A stretch of 64,000 nucleotides of DNA from Nocardioides zeae. Lineage in GTDB: Bacteria; Actinomycetota; Actinomycetes; Propionibacteriales; Nocardioidaceae. The position numbers were made by a program, and so were the translations under genes. The notes beneath the pieces were generated by a model that saw only the letters and a program-made list of their open reading frames with translations, did no database searches and was not told the DNA's origin. Shown piece by piece: positions 24,676 through 33,799 of the stretch (positions are counted from its first letter, which is position 1; each line of letters starts with the position of its first letter). The stretch spans positions 1-64,000 of the forward strand of contig NZ_JAAGXA010000016.1 in the NCBI RefSeq assembly GCF_010686755.1, in the 5' to 3' direction.

Positions 24676-25251
24676 TCAGACGTTCACGCCGAAGTCCGAG
24701 GCGATGCCGCGCAGGCCCGAGGCGTAGCCCTGGCCGACGGCCTTGAACTTCCAGTCGCCGCCGCTGCGGTAGACCTCGCCGAAGACCATCGCGGTCTCGA
24801 CGGAGGCGTCCTCCGACAGGTCGTAGCGCGCGATCTCCGAGCCGTTGGCCTGGTTCACGACGCGGATGAACGCGTTGCGGACCGCACCGAAGTTCTGGCT
24901 GCGGGTCTCGGCGTCGTAGATCGAGACCGCGACGACGATGCGCTCGATCTCGGCGGGCACGGAGGCGAGGTTGGCCTTGATGACCTCGTCGTCGCCGTCG
25001 CCCTCACCGGTGGTGTTGTCGCCGGCGTGCTCGATCGAGCCGTCCGGGGACTTGAGGTTGTTGAAGAAGACGAAGTGCTGGTCGGAGACGACCTTGCCGC
25101 TGGCGCCGAGCAGGATCGCGGACGCGTCGAGGTCGAAGTCGCCGCCCGAGAACGTGTTGACGTCCCAGCCGAGGCCGATGTCGATCGCGGTGAGGCCAGG
25201 GGCCTCCTTCGACAGCGAGACGTTGCCGCCCTTGCTGAGCGAGACTCCCAT
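24676..25251 (-). CDS. TerD-family stress (tellurium resistance) protein
   Basis: The 191-residue protein starts MGVSLSKGGNVSLSK and continues with LTAIDIGLGWDVN, DLDASAILL and HFVFFNNLKSPDGSIEH, all standard TerD features. The acidic Asp clusters bind calcium in this family. TerD proteins act in the cytosol or at the membrane in responses to tellurite, phage or envelope stress. The partners TerA, TerB and TerC are not visible; instead three AIM24 genes lie directly upstream on the same strand. The start has a GAAGGGAAG Shine-Dalgarno sequence. Confidence 0.94.
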   Translation of the reverse strand: MGVSLSKGGNVSLSKEAPGLTAIDIGLGWDVNTFSGGDFDLDASAILLGASGKVVSDQHFVFFNNLKSPDGSIEHAGDNTTGEGDGDDEVIKANLASVPAEIERIVVAVSIYDAETRSQNFGAVRNAFIRVVNQANGSEIARYDLSEDASVETAMVFGEVYRSGGDWKFKAVGQGYASGLRGIASDFGVNV

Positions 25252-25391
25252 GAAAGCTTCCCTTCGGTCGTGACCCCGGCGGTCGCCGCGGTCGTCAGTG
25301 GTGCGTCGTGGTTCGTCCAGTTGTAACGAACCGGTGGTCGCCGGAGTGCCCGCCACGGCCGGTGTTCACACCCCGTACGTCGCGGGACCGC

Positions 25392-26147
25392 CTACTGCTG
25401 CTGCGAGCGCTGCACCAGGCGGTGCCCCAGTGCCCCCGCGGACTGGGCGTCGAGGAGGTTCGTCTGGCTCTCCACGAGCTTCATCAGGGCGCCGTCCACG
25501 CGGAGCTGCTCCGAGCTCTGCATGAGCACGGTGCCGGCGCCGGTGAAGTCGTACTGGCGCTCCTCGCCGGACTCGCGGCCGAACATGCCCTGGATGCCGG
25601 CCATGAACGACTGGGCCATCCAGTGGTGGTCGTAGTGCTGGCTCGGCGACGGGCAGTCGGCCCAGCCGAGCAGCGCGTCGGGGTCGGCGCGGAACGGCGG
25701 CTCCACGAAGATGACCGGCCCGTTGGAGGACGCGAGGAACTTGCCGGTGCCGATGAGCGTGACGAAGCCGGGCACGATCGACTGCTTCAGCTCCAGCGAC
25801 GTCTGGAAGCCCAGCAGGTTCGTCTGCTTGATCGTGAGGTTGCCCTCGTCGAGGTCGTAGGAGTTCACGTCGTAGCCCCGGTCGGCCACGATCACCTTGC
25901 CCTGGCCGGCGGCGACGACCCACTCGCTCGCGTAGAGCGGCGAGGAGAAGCGGGCGGCGACCCAGGAGGCGCGGGAGGCGTACTGGCTCACCCCGGCGAA
26001 CTCGACGTTGCCGTAGTACGCGATCATCGCGCCCTTCGACACGAACCACTCGCCGGCCAGCGCGATGGAGAACGCATAGGGGTTGACGTTGTCGTCGGCC
26101 GGGAGGCTGCTCGCGTCCCAGGTCGGGGTCTCGATGCCGTCGATCAT
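25392..26147 (-). CDS. AIM24-family protein (third in operon)
   Basis: The 251-residue protein belongs to the AIM24/TerB-associated beta-helix family. It carries GEWFVSKGAMIAYYGNVEFAG, a long series of strand-turn repeats, IVPGFVTLIGTGKFLAS and FVEPPFRADPDALLGW. Its start overlaps the previous AIM24 gene by one base (TGATG at 26145-26149), indicating coupled translation. Bacterial AIM24 proteins often accompany Ter-type stress genes; no enzymatic activity is established. Confidence 0.85.
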   Translation of the reverse strand: MIDGIETPTWDASSLPADDNVNPYAFSIALAGEWFVSKGAMIAYYGNVEFAGVSQYASRASWVAARFSSPLYASEWVVAAGQGKVIVADRGYDVNSYDLDEGNLTIKQTNLLGFQTSLELKQSIVPGFVTLIGTGKFLASSNGPVIFVEPPFRADPDALLGWADCPSPSQHYDHHWMAQSFMAGIQGMFGRESGEERQYDFTGAGTVLMQSSEQLRVDGALMKLVESQTNLLDAQSAGALGHRLVQRSQQQ

Positions 26148-26788
26148 CAGAACTTCTCCTCCGAGGCCTGGACGTAGACGGTGCCGTGGCCGGAGACGTG
26201 CAGCTGGAACGCCTCGCCCGAGCCTCGGCCGATGAGGTCGCGCATGCCGACGGACGCCTTGAGGTCGACCTGCAGCGCGCCGGTGTGCGCGACGTACGCC
26301 TGCGGGTCGACGCCCACGGTCTCGCCGTTGAGCTGGATGGGGAACGTGCCGCCGTGCGAGAGCACGGAGACGGTGCCGTTGCCCGACACCCGGGTGGTGA
26401 ACAGCCCCTGGCCGGTCATCGCGCCCCGCACGGCGGAGCGGCCACCGCCCTGCCCCACCATCTCGACGCCGGTCTGGAGGTTCGCGTCGTGGGCCAGCAG
26501 CCGGTCGGCCTCGACCACGAGCGAGTCGCCGGTCAGGTCGATCACCGTCACGTAGAGCCCCCGGAAGCCGTAGAGCACGGAGCCCTGGCCCTCGGCGACC
26601 ATCATCTTGTTGCTCTCGCCCGCCATCATCGTGCCCACCATGCCGCCGATGCCCTGTGCGGCGCCGGAGACGGGTCGGAAGGCGACCTGGCCGGAGTAGC
26701 CGAGCATCGCGCCGCGGCGGGCGAGCACGGGATTGGCCTGCGAGACCTGCACGCGGACCACCTTGGAGTTGACGACCTCGTACGTCAC
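26147..26788 (-). CDS. AIM24-family protein (second in operon)
   Basis: The 213-residue protein begins MTYEVVNSKVVRVQVS (GTG start) and shows the AIM24 repeats: ARRGAMLGYSGQVAF, GQGSVLYGFRGLYVTV, GQGLFTTRVSGNGTV, and AFQLHVSGHGTVYVQAS at the end. I chose GTG 26788 because AGGGGG lies 6 nt before it; the gap to the upstream AIM24 gene is only 11 nt. It is homologous to both flanking AIM24 genes, evidence of tandem duplication. Confidence 0.85.
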   Translation of the reverse strand: MTYEVVNSKVVRVQVSQANPVLARRGAMLGYSGQVAFRPVSGAAQGIGGMVGTMMAGESNKMMVAEGQGSVLYGFRGLYVTVIDLTGDSLVVEADRLLAHDANLQTGVEMVGQGGGRSAVRGAMTGQGLFTTRVSGNGTVSVLSHGGTFPIQLNGETVGVDPQAYVAHTGALQVDLKASVGMRDLIGRGSGEAFQLHVSGHGTVYVQASEEKF

Positions 26789-26799
26789 GTCGAGCCCCC

Positions 26800-27417
26800 T
26801 CACCGCTCGGCCGGCTGGATGTACACCCGGCCGTGCCCCTCGAACCGCAGCGAGAACGGCTCGCCACCTCCGTCGCCGACGAGCGAGCGCCAGCTCACGC
26901 CCGAGACGAGCGACATCTGCAGGTTGCCGAGACCCGCGACGTACGCGTCGGGGTCGACCACCAGCGGCTGTCCGGGCACCACCTCGAGGCCGATCAGCGG
27001 ACCGTCGGAGACGATCCCCAGCTGGCCCGAGCCCATCACCTTGGTGGTGGCGAGGCCCTGGCCGGTCGTCATGCCGCGCAGCCCGGCGAACTGCACGTCG
27101 AGCTTCAGCTCGCCCGCGACCGCCAGGATGTGCTCCGACTCCACCGTGACGGTGTCGTTCTGCACGTTGATGACGGTGACGTCCTGCGCCTGGTAGGCCA
27201 GGTGGACCCGGCCGTTGCCCGTGCACTCCATGAGCGAGATCGACTCGCCGGCGACGCGCTGGCGGATCGCGGCCCGGAAGCCGCCCCCGCCGCCCATGCC
27301 GGCGCTCTTGAACTCGACCTGGCCCTGGTAGGCCACCATCGAGCCGGACATCGCCCTCACGGTGGTGCCGGCGACGTCCGCCAGCAGCACCTTCTTGTTC
27401 GCGGTCAGACGAGCCAC
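26800..27417 (-). CDS. AIM24-family protein (first in operon)
   Basis: The 205-residue protein has the same beta-repeat design: SGSMVAYQGQVEFKSAG, GNGRVHLAYQAQDVTV, GQGLATTKVMGSGQL and a terminal GHGRVYIQPAER. The start is GTG 27417. It is the first gene of a compact run of three AIM24 genes, followed by a 140-bp gap and terD. All four lie on one strand and could form one stress-response unit. Function unproven. Confidence 0.85.
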   Translation of the reverse strand: MARLTANKKVLLADVAGTTVRAMSGSMVAYQGQVEFKSAGMGGGGGFRAAIRQRVAGESISLMECTGNGRVHLAYQAQDVTVINVQNDTVTVESEHILAVAGELKLDVQFAGLRGMTTGQGLATTKVMGSGQLGIVSDGPLIGLEVVPGQPLVVDPDAYVAGLGNLQMSLVSGVSWRSLVGDGGGEPFSLRFEGHGRVYIQPAER

Positions 27418-27470
27418 GCAGCGCCTCCCTGGTCACCCCGCGGGTGCTCCCCCGACGGGCCGGTCGGAGC

Positions 27471-28631
27471 CTAGCCCTGCGGCTCCGCCCGGCGCAGTAC
27501 CCGCCCGCGCAGTCCCGGGAAACCTTTCACCCCGGTGCGACGGATCTTCCGGAACCGGTAGGGCAGGTGCTCGGGGCTCTCCTCGCCGGTCAGCAGCGAC
27601 AACGCCTCGCGTGCGCGCTGGTAGGCGTCGTCGGCGAGCCCCTCCGCCCGGCGCCGCACCTCGTCGTACGGCGCGAGGCCGCCCCCGTCGGGCGCGGGGG
27701 CCTCGTCGGGCTCGTCCTCCTCCGGGGGATCGTCGGGCTCGTCGTCCTCCGGAGGCGTCGCGATCCCCACGAGGACGTGCTGCAGGCCCTCGTCGACCAC
27801 GACCGTCCCCGGGCGGGCGAGCGAGGTGAGTCGAGCGGCGACGTTCACGGTGCTCCCGTAGACGTCACCGAGGCGCACGACGACCTCGCCGTGGGCGAGA
27901 CCGGCCCGTACCGGCGGGAACGGGTCGTCCGGGTCGGCGCCGCGCTCGGTGAGGATGAGCGCCACCTCGACGGCCGCGACCGGGTCGTCGGTGACGTAGA
28001 GGATCTCGTCGCCGATGGTCTTGATGACGCGGGCGGCGTGGTCGGTGACGACGGTGGTGGCCGTGTCCTCGAAGCCCTCGACCCAGGCGACGAGCTCGGC
28101 CTCGGAGAGGTTCCGGCTCTGCGTGGTGTAGCCGACGATGTCGACGAAGCCGACGGTGAGCGCCTGGCCGGGCAGGGCCGTCGGGGTGAGCATCCGGTTG
28201 GCGGCGCTCACGAGGTGGCGCCGCCAGATGTAGCTCTGCAGCACCTCGAGGCGCGGCAGCACCTCCGCCGTCAGCTCCGCGACGCGCAGGTCGGGCTCGT
28301 CGGAGTCGAGCGCGCGCCGGGCGAGCAGGTCGGTCTGCCACTCGGCCAGGCGGGCGAAGCTGCGACCCCACGTGCGCACCAGGGCGGCCTGCGACTCGGC
28401 GTCGAGGATGCCGAGCATCACCAGGTCGCGGGCCAGCGACAGCGCCTCGACGTCCGCCTCGGTGAACGCGACGTCGTCGTCGTCGTGGTGCGGGAAGCCG
28501 AGGCGGTGCCACAGCTCCTCGGCCAGGGCGAGGGGCACGCCGACCCGCTCCGCGACCTGGCGCCGCGTCAGGTGGGGCTCGCCGCCCAGCAGCGCCGCCT
28601 CGACCTGGCGGCTCGCGTCAGCCGTTGCCAC
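27471..28631 (-). CDS. Class III adenylate/guanylate cyclase
   Basis: The 386-residue protein has an N-terminal helical region with a MerR-like HTH-type stretch (RRQVAERVGVPLALAEELWHR). A class III nucleotidyl cyclase domain follows (about 160-300). Its metal-binding aspartate is in GFVDIVGYT, the next catalytic strand is KTIGDEILYV, and the transition-state Asn/Arg are in YGSTVNVAARLT. A very acidic, Pro-rich insert (about 305-325) precedes a helical tail. There is no membrane segment, so it should be a soluble cAMP (or cGMP) synthase. Its GTG start overlaps the end of the upstream cyclic-nucleotide-binding gene by 14 bp. Confidence 0.88.
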   Translation of the reverse strand: MATADASRQVEAALLGGEPHLTRRQVAERVGVPLALAEELWHRLGFPHHDDDDVAFTEADVEALSLARDLVMLGILDAESQAALVRTWGRSFARLAEWQTDLLARRALDSDEPDLRVAELTAEVLPRLEVLQSYIWRRHLVSAANRMLTPTALPGQALTVGFVDIVGYTTQSRNLSEAELVAWVEGFEDTATTVVTDHAARVIKTIGDEILYVTDDPVAAVEVALILTERGADPDDPFPPVRAGLAHGEVVVRLGDVYGSTVNVAARLTSLARPGTVVVDEGLQHVLVGIATPPEDDEPDDPPEEDEPDEAPAPDGGGLAPYDEVRRRAEGLADDAYQRAREALSLLTGEESPEHLPYRFRKIRRTGVKGFPGLRGRVLRRAEPQG

Positions 28632-28989
28632 CGAGCCGCTCGGCGGCGGCGGCGCGGATCGCCTCGCCGAAGGCCGGCACCGTCGTGCTCAGCTCGTCGA
28701 TGGCCTGCGGGGTCAGGTGCACCACCTTGAGCCGCGTGGTCGCGACGACCGTGGCGGACCGGAGGGTGTGGTTGACGATCGCCATCTCGCCCATGATGTC
28801 GCCCGGCCCGAGGGTCGCGATCTCCTCGCCCCCGCGGCGGACGGACACCTCGCCCTCGAGGATGATGTAGGCCTTGTCGGCGCCGGTCCGCTCGCTGATC
28901 GGCGACCAGCCGGCGGGCAGCGGCAGCTCCGTCCCGGCCTTCTTCACCGTGGCGATCTCGGCGGGGGTCAGTGCGTCGAAGATGGGCAT
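28618..28989 (-). CDS. Stand-alone cyclic nucleotide-binding domain protein
   Basis: The 123-residue protein is a single CRP-type cNMP-binding beta-barrel. AYIILEGEVSVRR and LGPGDIMGEMAIVNHTLRSAT form the phosphate-binding cassette, with the conserved Gly-Glu and Arg that grip cyclic phosphate. There is no DNA-binding domain, so it is not a CRP transcription factor. It directly overlaps the downstream cyclase gene, which points to a sensor or feedback partner of that cyclase. The ATG has GAGAGG 6 nt upstream. Confidence 0.9.
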   Translation of the reverse strand: MPIFDALTPAEIATVKKAGTELPLPAGWSPISERTGADKAYIILEGEVSVRRGGEEIATLGPGDIMGEMAIVNHTLRSATVVATTRLKVVHLTPQAIDELSTTVPAFGEAIRAAAAERLGGNG

Positions 28990-29155
28990 GCGCTACCTCT
29001 CGGGACTCACCGGCAGCGGCTCTCGGTGCCGGTTCGTGATGATCAGGATCGATGTGGCGCGATCCTCGCGGAATGGCCCGCGGGGTGTCCAGGGTCGGCC
29101 CCACCCGCCCAACGTGCCGGGGCGTGCGGGGTCACGCGCGCGCAGCAGTCCGGTG

Positions 29156-30391
29156 TCAGGCGAGGGGGTCCCGCAGCACCGGGCAGCTCATGCACCGCGG
29201 CCCGCCGCGGCCCGAGCCCAGCTCGGACCCGGCAATCCGAACCACCTCGATGCCGGCCTCCTCCAGCCGGGCGTTGGTCTCGTCGTTGCGCTCGTAGGCG
29301 ACCGCCACCCGCGGTGCGAGGGCGAGGGTGTTGTTGCCGTCGTCCCACTGCTCCCGCTCCGCGGTCACCGGGTCGAGCCCGGTGTCGATCCGGTGGAGCC
29401 GCTCGATCCCCATCGCGGCCGCGGCGGCCTCGAGGAACGGCGCGGCCGGCGCCACGCGGAGCACCAGCTCGGACTCGCTCCGGTCGCCGACGGGCTCCGC
29501 CAGCGTGACCGCGTGGGCGCGGAGCGTGTCGGCGACGTTGGGGTACATCACCACCTTGTCGACGTCGACCATCGTGCAGACGGTGTCGAGGTGCATGGTG
29601 GCGCGCTCCTGCGCTATGGGCACCGCCAGCACGGTGTGGGCCAGCCCGCCGTGGAACGCCTGGCGCGCGAGGCGCTCGACCCCGGCGGGCGTCGACCGCT
29701 CACCGACCCCGACGGCGATGACGCCGGGGGCGAGGAGCAGGACGTCCCCACCCTCGACGTACTCGTTCTGCCAGCCGTGGATCCGCTCGGCGCCCGCGAA
29801 GCGCGGGTGGAGCGCGTAGATCAGCTCCGTCAGCTGGGTCTCCCGGCTGCGCGCCGGCATCGCGAGGCTCGTGACGGCCACGCGGTCGCGCACCCACACG
29901 CTGGAGTCGCGGGTGAAGAGCAGGTTGGGCAGGGGATCGACGAGGAAGTCGTCGGGGGCCAGCAGCGACGTCACGAGGCCGTGCCCGCCGCGTACCTCGT
30001 CGTTGCGGATGCCGGCGGTGAGCGCCTCGGTGAGCTCGGCGGGGGAGGCGTCGGCCAGCGCGTCGGCCAGGTAGTCGCGCAGCGTGTCCCCGAGGTGGCG
30101 GCTGCGGAGCACGTCGGCGATCGCGTCCCGGCGCGCGTCGCTCGACGCGAACGTCTCCGTCAGCAGGTCGGTCAGGTAGAGCACCTCGACGTCCCGGTCG
30201 CGCAGGGCCTGGGCGAAGGCGTCGTGCTCCTCCTGCGCACGTCCCACCCACGGGATCCCGTCGAAGAGCAGCCGGTCGTTGTTGCGGGGGGTGAGCCGGC
30301 GCAGCTCGGCGCCGGGCCGGTGCAGCACCACCGTGCGCAGGCGCCCCACCTCGCTGTCGGCACCCCACCCGGCCGTCGTCGTCGCCGTCAT
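29156..30391 (-). CDS. arcA: Arginine deiminase
   Basis: The 411-residue enzyme converts arginine to citrulline and ammonia in the cytosol. Family motifs include LLFTRDSSVWV (substrate-binding Asp), EGGDVLLLAPGV, HLDTVCTMVDVDKVVMYP (catalytic His and Asp) and GRGGPRCMSCP near the end, with nucleophile Cys400. No arcB, arcC or arcD gene is adjacent, so the usual fermentative pathway is not encoded here. TACGGT (30398-30403, minus strand) stands 6 nt before the ATG. About 165 bp of featureless sequence separates it from the cyclic-nucleotide gene. Confidence 0.96.
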   Translation of the reverse strand: MTATTTAGWGADSEVGRLRTVVLHRPGAELRRLTPRNNDRLLFDGIPWVGRAQEEHDAFAQALRDRDVEVLYLTDLLTETFASSDARRDAIADVLRSRHLGDTLRDYLADALADASPAELTEALTAGIRNDEVRGGHGLVTSLLAPDDFLVDPLPNLLFTRDSSVWVRDRVAVTSLAMPARSRETQLTELIYALHPRFAGAERIHGWQNEYVEGGDVLLLAPGVIAVGVGERSTPAGVERLARQAFHGGLAHTVLAVPIAQERATMHLDTVCTMVDVDKVVMYPNVADTLRAHAVTLAEPVGDRSESELVLRVAPAAPFLEAAAAAMGIERLHRIDTGLDPVTAEREQWDDGNNTLALAPRVAVAYERNDETNARLEEAGIEVVRIAGSELGSGRGGPRCMSCPVLRDPLA

Positions 30392-30531
30392 GCGGCCACC
30401 GTAGTGCTCCGGTCGTGCATTCCGGGGGGACTGGACCGGTACGCCCGGACCCAGCCATTTCCCCGCGGCCCGGGGTCGCTGCGCCGTACCCTTCCTCGAC
30501 GCCCGCCGGGCGGGTCGCCGGGGGAGGGCAC

Positions 30532-30993
30532 ATGGGGGGACGTCGTCCGCTGACGACCGCGGTCCCGCCTGCCCTCTGGGCGGTGGCGGGCACCGCGTTG
30601 CTGGTGCAGTCGCTGCTGACCTGGACGTCGCGGGGCGCGTTGTCCACGACCGCCCCCGTCGACGTGCTCGGCCTGGTCCGCGCCGGCTCCCTGTCGTCGG
30701 TCTCGACCGCGGAGGTCGTCGCCCTCGTCGCGCTCCCGGTGCTGGGTGCGGTGCTGCTGGCCGGTGCCGCCCTGACGGGCCGTGCGGTACGCCGCGTGCG
30801 CGCCCTCCTCGGGCTCGGCGCCGTCACCGTGACCGGTCTGCTGCTCGTGCGCGTGGCGGACCTCGACCCCACCGACCTGAGCGGCGCCCGACCCGGTCCC
30901 GGAGCGCTGCTCGCCGCCCTGGGGGCGCTCGCCGCCCTCGCCGCCCTCGGCGCCGACGTCCGGTCGCCGACCCCTGAGGAGAACCCCCGATGA
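30532..30993 (+). CDS. Small hydrophobic membrane protein
   Basis: The 153-residue protein has three or four hydrophobic segments (about 10-25, 60-85, 93-110, 125-145), separated by short basic or polar turns. I recognise no family. ATG 30532 follows GGGGAGGG. Its stop overlaps the ATG of the next gene (ATGA at 30990-30993), so the two are coupled and probably work together at the membrane. Confidence 0.7.
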   Translation: MGGRRPLTTAVPPALWAVAGTALLVQSLLTWTSRGALSTTAPVDVLGLVRAGSLSSVSTAEVVALVALPVLGAVLLAGAALTGRAVRRVRALLGLGAVTVTGLLLVRVADLDPTDLSGARPGPGALLAALGALAALAALGADVRSPTPEENPR

Positions 30994-33326
30994 GCCACGC
31001 CTCCGTCCTGCCGCCGCTGCCGCCACGGCCCGCGGGGTCGACCGACCCGGCGGGCCGTGGGGGACGCCGTACCTGGCTCGTCCTGGCCCTCGTCGCCCTC
31101 GCGGTGGTGCTGCTCGGCGTCGCCGCCGTGCGCGTGCTCGCCGGCGTCGCGTCGGGCGCCTCGTCGCCCGAGCAGGCGGTCGAGGACTTCCTCGAGGGCG
31201 CGGCCGCCGAGGACGGGGTCGCCTCGCTCGCAGCGCTCAGCCCCGGCGAGGCCCGGGGCGCCGACGCGCTCCAGGAGGCCGTCGAGCAGCGGCTGGCCAG
31301 CCTCGAGCTCGACGGCACCGCGCTCGCGGGCGACGGCCTCGTGGCGAGCATCGAGGACCTCGAGCTGTCGTCCGAGCAGCTCGCCGACGGCGTCGCCCGG
31401 GTGACCGTCGAGGGCGGCACGTTCGTCATCGAGCGCGAGGACGGCGAGCCGATCGACCTCGGCGAGACCTTCGGGCCGCTGGGTGCGCTCGTCGGGCTGG
31501 GGGCGTTCGCGTCGATCGAGGTCGAGTCCGACGCCTCGGGGTCGGGCTCCGTGATCGTGTCGGAGGGCCCGTCGCGGTCGTTCGACGGCATCGACGACGG
31601 CTACGGCTGGTACGCCTACTCGCCCGAGGAAGAGGCGGAGGCACAGGAGGAGCCCGAGGTCCTGGACCGCATCGAGGTGCCGCTGGCGGCGCTGTGGAGC
31701 TATGCGGCGGTGCCCTTCGCCTGGTCGGGGGACGACGACCTGGGTGACGGCCCCGACGTCGACACCACCTTCCTCGTCGTGCGCCACGACAGCCGCTGGC
31801 ACGTCAGCATCGTCGGCACGGTCGCCGACGTGGTCGCCCGCGTCACCGACGCGCCCGTCCCCGACTTCGGGGCGCTCGCCGACGCGCTGGACGCGGCGGA
31901 GAGCGGCGACCGCGCCGTGGGGGCGACCCCGGACGATGCGATCCGGCTGCTCGTCGAGAGCTTCGGCGACGGGCAGGTCACCGACGTGCTCGACGCGCTT
32001 CCCGTCGACCTGGTCGGTGGGCTCTACCCGTTCGCGTCGGCCCTGCAGGACCTCGCGGACGAGGACGGGCTGGCGCTCGACCTCGCGGTGACCGACCTCG
32101 CGACGACGCAGGTCAGCGACGCGAACGGCCTCGTGCGGGTGCGGGTCGACCGGCTCGCCGCGGAGGGCACGGCCGTCGAGGGCACGCACTCCGACGACGT
32201 GGACCTCGTGCTCGACGGCTCCTGCCTGACGGTCGAGGGCGACGAGGAGTGCCTGCCGGCCGACTTCGTGGACGCGACGACGATCGACGGTCTCGTGCTG
32301 ACCCTCGTCGAGGTCGAGGGCGGCTACCAGGTCGATCCGCTGGCGACGCTCTACGACAACCTCGCCACCGTGGCGGCCGAGCTGCCCGAGGCCTGGCTGA
32401 CGCAGCTCATGGGCCCCGCGACGTACGGCGAGCGCACCCCCGTCGGCACCGGCACCACGACGGTGACGACCGACGAGGCCGGCTCGGTGGTGCTCGAGGT
32501 GCCCGCGGACGCCGGCGACGTGCTGTCGGTGGCGGTGGAGGCGGGTGTCGAGGTCGACGGGCTCGACGTCTACCAGGCGGCGGAGCCGGACCTCCCGGAC
32601 TACGAGACGTCCGTCCACCACGGCCTCTGGGACGAGGGCGGTGAGGGGGAGCCCGCCGTCGTCGCGACGACCGTGACCGAGTCCGGCGACCAGCTCGTGC
32701 ACGTGCAGCTCGCCGAGCGGCGGAGCGCGGAGGTCGCGGTGACCGTCAACGTGGGCGCGGTGCCGACCGTGGTGCCCGGGGACGCGGTCGAGCTGCAGTA
32801 CGGCACCTACGGGGTGGCCTCCTTCGACGGCGGCGCGGGCGGCGAGGAGGGTGAGGTCGGGACGACCGGCCCCGGCACGACGGGGTACTGCTGGAGCGAC
32901 GAGCAGTCCTGCATGAGCCTCGTCGTCGCCGCCGGCCCGGGGGTCGTGCTGGAGGTGGAGTCCTTCGAGGACTTCGGCGCCCCGCGCGGCGAGGAGTCCT
33001 ACGACCTGCCCCGGGCCGAGGCGACCCTGGCCGGAGCCGAGGACGGCCTGCTCGAGACCGCGCTGGTCGACGGGGTGGCAAGGGTCGAGCTCGAGGTGAC
33101 AGGTGCCGGCTGGGTGCTGCTCGACGCGATCACCTACGACGAGGAGGGCGACATCGCGCTCACCGTGCTGGACGCGGACGGCGACATCGTCGACCGGGCC
33201 GATGCGGGCTACACCTACGACGACGAGTGGCTCGACGTCCAGCTCCAGCCGGGCACCTACACCGTCGAGGTGGAGGTCTACGACGGCGGCGACCCGACCG
33301 GCGACGTCGACCTGCTGCTCAACTGA
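30990..33326 (+). CDS. Large membrane-anchored extracytoplasmic protein
   Basis: The 778-residue protein has a Pro-rich cytoplasmic tip, one membrane helix (about 28-52) and a long, very acidic exterior. Residues about 58-300 resemble NTF2-like/DUF4878-type lipoprotein domains (SPEQAVEDFLEGAAAEDG); a second copy seems to begin at about 312 (TPDDAIRLLVESFGDG). The C-terminal third has beta-sandwich segments, the last ending PGTYTVEVEVYDGGD...VDLLLN, like the end of the protein at 12901-14376. It contains few cysteines, including YCWSDEQSC. No enzyme motif is visible; a surface or cell-wall role is likely. Confidence 0.72.
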   Translation: MSHASVLPPLPPRPAGSTDPAGRGGRRTWLVLALVALAVVLLGVAAVRVLAGVASGASSPEQAVEDFLEGAAAEDGVASLAALSPGEARGADALQEAVEQRLASLELDGTALAGDGLVASIEDLELSSEQLADGVARVTVEGGTFVIEREDGEPIDLGETFGPLGALVGLGAFASIEVESDASGSGSVIVSEGPSRSFDGIDDGYGWYAYSPEEEAEAQEEPEVLDRIEVPLAALWSYAAVPFAWSGDDDLGDGPDVDTTFLVVRHDSRWHVSIVGTVADVVARVTDAPVPDFGALADALDAAESGDRAVGATPDDAIRLLVESFGDGQVTDVLDALPVDLVGGLYPFASALQDLADEDGLALDLAVTDLATTQVSDANGLVRVRVDRLAAEGTAVEGTHSDDVDLVLDGSCLTVEGDEECLPADFVDATTIDGLVLTLVEVEGGYQVDPLATLYDNLATVAAELPEAWLTQLMGPATYGERTPVGTGTTTVTTDEAGSVVLEVPADAGDVLSVAVEAGVEVDGLDVYQAAEPDLPDYETSVHHGLWDEGGEGEPAVVATTVTESGDQLVHVQLAERRSAEVAVTVNVGAVPTVVPGDAVELQYGTYGVASFDGGAGGEEGEVGTTGPGTTGYCWSDEQSCMSLVVAAGPGVVLEVESFEDFGAPRGEESYDLPRAEATLAGAEDGLLETALVDGVARVELEVTGAGWVLLDAITYDEEGDIALTVLDADGDIVDRADAGYTYDDEWLDVQLQPGTYTVEVEVYDGGDPTGDVDLLLN

Positions 33327-33369
33327 CGCTCCCACGGCCGCGGCCCGCCACCGACTAGGGTCCCCTCCC

Positions 33370-33759
33370 GTGTGGATCGTCGTCGTGCTCGCCCTCGCCC
33401 TCGCCGCTGCCAGCCTCGGGGTGGCGGTGGCCGCGCTGCGGCGTACGGCGCGTCCCACCCCCGACGCCGACGTGCCGGCCGACGTGCTCGGCCTGCGCCA
33501 GGAGGTCGCCGCGCTGCGCGCCGAGGCCACCGGGTCGCTGCGGCACCTCGCGGTGGTGCGGTACGACGCCCACGGCGACATGGGCGGACACCTGTCGTGG
33601 AGCCTCGCCCTGCTCGACGACACCGGCTCGGGCGCCGTCGTGACCTCGATCCACGGGCGCAGCGAGGCCCGCACCTACGCCAAGACCGTCAGCGGGTGGA
33701 CCAGCGAGCAGCAGCTCTCGCCGGAGGAGGCGGAGGCCATCGGCGCCGCGCGGCCCTGA
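33370..33759 (+). CDS. DUF4446 family protein
   Basis: The 129-residue protein has an N-terminal membrane helix, a short coiled-coil-like stretch (LGLRQEVAALRAEA) and the DUF4446 core: VVRYDAHGDMGGHLSWSLALLDD and GRSEARTYAKTV. The family is widespread in Gram-positive bacteria and has no known function. The start GTG 33370 has TAGGGT (33356-33361) 8 nt upstream. Confidence 0.88.
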   Translation: MWIVVVLALALAAASLGVAVAALRRTARPTPDADVPADVLGLRQEVAALRAEATGSLRHLAVVRYDAHGDMGGHLSWSLALLDDTGSGAVVTSIHGRSEARTYAKTVSGWTSEQQLSPEEAEAIGAARP

Positions 33760-33799
33760 CCGCTTGCGGGGTCGGGGAGTCGCTGCCACCCTCGGCACC

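Noticed and set aside
29156..30391. A complete arginine deiminase (arcABC) operon
   Set aside because: No ornithine carbamoyltransferase, carbamate kinase or antiporter gene is next to arcA in either direction.
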